A DNA stretch of 64,000 bases from Spodoptera frugiperda. Its lineage: Eukaryota > Arthropoda > Insecta > Lepidoptera > Noctuidae. Shown piece after piece: positions 61,801 to 64,000 of the stretch. The translations under genes were made by a program, and so were the position numbers. The DNA lies in assembly GCF_023101765.2 (NCBI RefSeq), contig NC_064227.1, forward strand, positions 2,799,592 through 2,863,591. Reading direction: 5' to 3'. The stretch's first letter is position 1. Every line of letters starts with the position of its first letter. Below the pieces are notes generated by a model. It saw only the letters and a list, made by a program, of their open reading frames with translations, was not told the DNA's origin and made no database searches.

Positions 61801-64000
61801 GGGTTTGTTTGGCACTTTGGGGAGATGATTTGTGTTCAGCCTTCGCTGCGGGCAGTACTGGAGTGACCCTGCTCAATGGTTTAATTTCTTTCCTGCAAGG
61901 AGTAGGTTTACTTGTCTGTTCGCCAGCTCCTGCGTTAATAGACTCCTGAAGTTCTTTAAGAAATACGTGAAATTTTTGTGAATTGCCTTTTTCAGGCTTT
62001 GGCTTGTTTAAAATATTAGGACGTGCCACCTTTGTATCTGTCGCGGGTTTGTACATATCTGGTGGTAATTTGTGTACACTTGGGCTGGGGAACCGGCTTC
62101 CACTTGGCAGAGAATTATTCAACTGTACTGGCTTAGGGGTGCAAGGCACGACAGGTCTTGCTATTCCAAAGGTTTTAGCACTCAGTAAGTTGTTAACTTC
62201 ATTCTTCAAATCTGTTAGTTGCGTTGATTGGGCCTGATTAATGAAGATTTTTGGAGCGTCTTGGGCATTTTGAGGTTTCGGAGAGACATGAGCTGGTGTT
62301 GGTGACAGTTGCACCGGCTTCGGAGAGAAGTGAGCTGGTGTGGGCGATAGTGGCACCGGCTTCGGAGGTTGAGGAGTTATCACTGGCGTATCAGTTCCTT
62401 TCTTATAAGTGTAAGTATGAACTACATTGGGTTGCAAGTTAATTTTTGGTTCCATATCAGGAAATGACTTCTGCCGCCTGTAATGCAGCAGTTTACTTAA
62501 ACTTTCCTTCACAGACATGTTGCTTGGACTGAAAGTAGAAGTCAAATTGCTTGGAGAACTGGTTCTAGACTTCGGCTTTTCCTGTACTTTTGACTTTGCA
62601 GTCTCATTTGTCGGTATATTCTGAGTGATTCCAACAGGTGGAGTTATTGCATTAGTAATTTGTGATTCTGTTTGCTTAACTGGATTCATATCTGAACTCT
62701 TTTCCGGTGATTTTAATTCGTCCATAGAAAATAGGCCATCAAATAGGACATCAGGTTCGTTGGGCTCCGAGATACCAGAGTGTAGTGAGAGCTTGCCTTG
62801 GCTGTCATAGTCACTGTCTGACTGACTGACTGACTGGCTGACTGACGGCATTTTAGGAGGCCTCACAACCTCTGGTTTCTGGTTCGCAATCGTAGAAACC
62901 TTCATCCCAATCAAATTTGACAAAGAAGAGGGTTTCGCTTGAGCTGCCGGGGTCTTAACCACCTTTTCTTTCTTCTTTCTCTCCCGCTTTTCCTTCTTTT
63001 TAGGTTCTTTCTTTACCTCTGTACTTTGGTTTGCTTCTGATTCAGTTACCTCTAAAGGATCTTTGGGTTTAGCTTTAGGTTTTGTTCGTTTACGCTCTTT
63101 ACTTCTTTCTTTGCTGTGGGGTCGTTCTTTCTTCTTTTCTATTCTTTTGGCTTCTGCAACGAGGCTGAGGGGGTCAGAATCGTCCTCTGAGGAGAGGGGT
63201 TTCTTGGATTTCCTCTGTATTTTCTTGTTTCGTACAGGGCTGTCTTCAATGTCAGTAGACCGCGCACTCTGTGTTCTTTCCGAATCGTCAGCATCTTGCC
63301 ATATTTCTTCAGGGTCCTGATATTGTTCTACGAGATGCTCGTAGCCTTTTGACAAAATATTGTATTGTTTTATTAACAGAATTTGTTTTTTGTAGTTTAA
63401 AAATTAGTTTGTAAACTATTACGCGTTTTAAAAGACAGATTTAGTGAATAACCGCAATGTTTATCAGTTGAATTGATCAATATTAAATGTATATCAAACT
63501 GTATTCTTTATATGTTCGTAAATGTATTTTTAATTGACGTTCCAAGATAAAATTAAGTACTACAATTAAACAATGGCTGTCCTTACCTTTCTCAATCCCA
63601 TAGTACATGTCAGTATCGTCATCCTCCTCCTCGGGCAGATGTTGAAACTGGCTCGGGTCCAGGTTCAAATACTTCAACTCCGTGGTCAACGCACAGGTAC
63701 CGAACTTCGTACGCTCCATGTACGCTCGACAATTTTCCAATAATTTCTCCCTGAAACATTACAATATTGGACTTGTAAAAGAGTCATAATAAATAGTCAG
63801 TGAGAAGCCATTGCAGGACTTTGAACCTAGCATTTGCTATAATATGTATGTAGGTAATGAGGTTTATAACAAGGACTTACCTGTCCATGTCCCATGAAAG
63901 GGTCTTCAGTCTAGGGCCAGACAATAACACAGCAATATCAGTGCAGAGCTCCGGGCTGATCCCTAGGGCTTCGGCCTCACTGAATATCGCAGTCGACAGC
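43813..64000 (-). CDS. giant glutamine-rich nuclear-type protein, 3' eight coding exons
   Basis: Exons in transcript order: 63881-64000 (enters from the right edge), 63587-63750, 47609-63345, 47315-47482, 46262-46372, 45714-45852, 45080-45324 and 43813-44895; phases fit throughout. They encode 5,921 residues and the start lies outside the window. The first two exons hold the most globular-looking part (ALGISPELCTDIAVLLSGP, LSWDMDREKLLENCRAYMER, TKFGTCALTTELKYLNL), followed by an acidic stretch. The rest is mostly low-complexity: Lys/Glu-rich, Ser/Thr-rich, a 300-residue Gln-rich coiled-coil-like block, and basic clusters. The fifth exon here (VSAAALRHKYAVLEHELRLQ) looks helical. The last exon has an R-H-D-R-H-E repeat and a basic end (RPKKPRQRKPNIDF). 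Charge, Q-rich tracts and basic clusters suggest a chromatin or transcription cofactor; that is inference. I do not recognise the family. Confidence 0.9.
43948..44046 (-). repeat. tandem RHDRHE-coding repeat in the last exon
   Basis: On the - strand the codons spell repeated R-H-D-R-H-E and R-H-D units just after DMHTE, about 30 residues. The nucleotide unit is 9 or 18 bases (cgtcacgacaggcacgag-type). Such His/Arg/Asp repeats vary easily in length between alleles. Confidence 0.8.
44936..44953. repeat. (CA)n microsatellite in an intron
   Basis: A short cacacaca run in the intron before the last exon of the giant gene. Confidence 0.6.
47609..63345 (-). CDS. single 15.7-kb coding exon of the giant gene
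   Basis: This is a 15,737-base exon with no stop (5,246 codons). It is entered from the acceptor CAAAAG|GC (exon begins 63345) with phase 1, giving ...GIEK-GYEHLVEQYQDPEEIW..., and left at CTT|GTAAGT (47609). Landmarks, numbered within the exon: Lys/Glu-rich start; proline repeats PTPAHFSPKPVQLSPTPAHV (about 315-350); degenerate D-V-Q-x-x-S-K-S-E repeats (about 1940-2165); long acidic Ser/Thr/Glu/Asp middle; a less repetitive, probably folded segment around YFPNG-like 'YPNGLHFDYVFRGNKTRSLKR' truncated motif region and GLLDYSKFPFGLTDPDF (about 3350-3650); Gln-rich block (about 3838-4123); TSHQ repeats (about 4655-4745); Ser/Pro-rich end. Shadow frames on the + strand are antisense artefacts. 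Confidence 0.88.
49105..49385 (-). repeat. Gln/Thr/Ser/His tandem repeat (T-S-H-Q units)
   Basis: The coding repeats are of four or five residues (QTSHQ, QTTQQ, QATQQ) inside the giant exon; the 12-15-base units are visible at the DNA level. Confidence 0.75.
50975..51835 (-). repeat. CAG/CAA-rich block coding for a Gln-rich coiled-coil-like segment
   Basis: About 285 residues are dominated by Gln with Leu, Lys, Glu and His interspersed (QQQLQELKQQQQLQ-like, heptad-compatible). CAG and CAA codons are mixed, which limits repeat instability. Confidence 0.8.

Overview
The window is eukaryotic, and most probably moth or butterfly (Lepidoptera) nuclear DNA. It is AT-rich, genes are split by GT-AG introns, and the gaps are filled with short transposons and LINE remnants of the kind that litter lepidopteran genomes. 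The order rests on repeat style and on the proteins. The family (possibly a noctuoid) is a guess.

Four protein genes can be read. (1) vrille (vri), + strand: a bZIP clock repressor whose main coding exon is 11316-12464. It has a 3' UTR to about 13.7 kb and a long 5' region with candidate first exons near 3.26-3.67 kb and 6.56-6.68 kb. The intervening non-coding DNA holds a striking cluster of CACGTG E-boxes, plus several VRI/PDP1-type boxes. (2) THEM6-like gene, - strand, four coding exons between 28449 and 25888. (3) A two-exon MADF-BESS gene, + strand, 36256-37921. (4) A very large nuclear-type protein gene, - strand, running from beyond the right edge (64000) to a stop at 43813. It has eight coding exons in the window, and one of them is about 15.7 kb long (47609-63345). 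I do not recognise this protein. At least 5,921 residues are encoded here.

The rest is accessory DNA. At the left edge two copies of a hAT-like inverted-repeat element lie in tandem, sharing an 8-bp target duplication, and one arm carries a LINE fragment. A second hAT-like element (29905-33477, perfect 8-bp TSD) is a nest: it carries a decayed protein-coding segment, an R1-clade LINE 3' half with a perfect 9-bp TSD, and a tRNA-derived SINE. Several GC-rich hairpin MITEs with GGSC-type ends and TTA target duplications (PIF/Harbinger-like) are scattered between the genes, with two other hairpin MITE families and RTE-like LINE tails. There are also two dispersed repeat families, called here A and B. 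Introns of THEM6 and of the MADF gene have received family A insertions.

No CRISPR, operon, functional rRNA or tRNA gene, or virus-like gene was seen.
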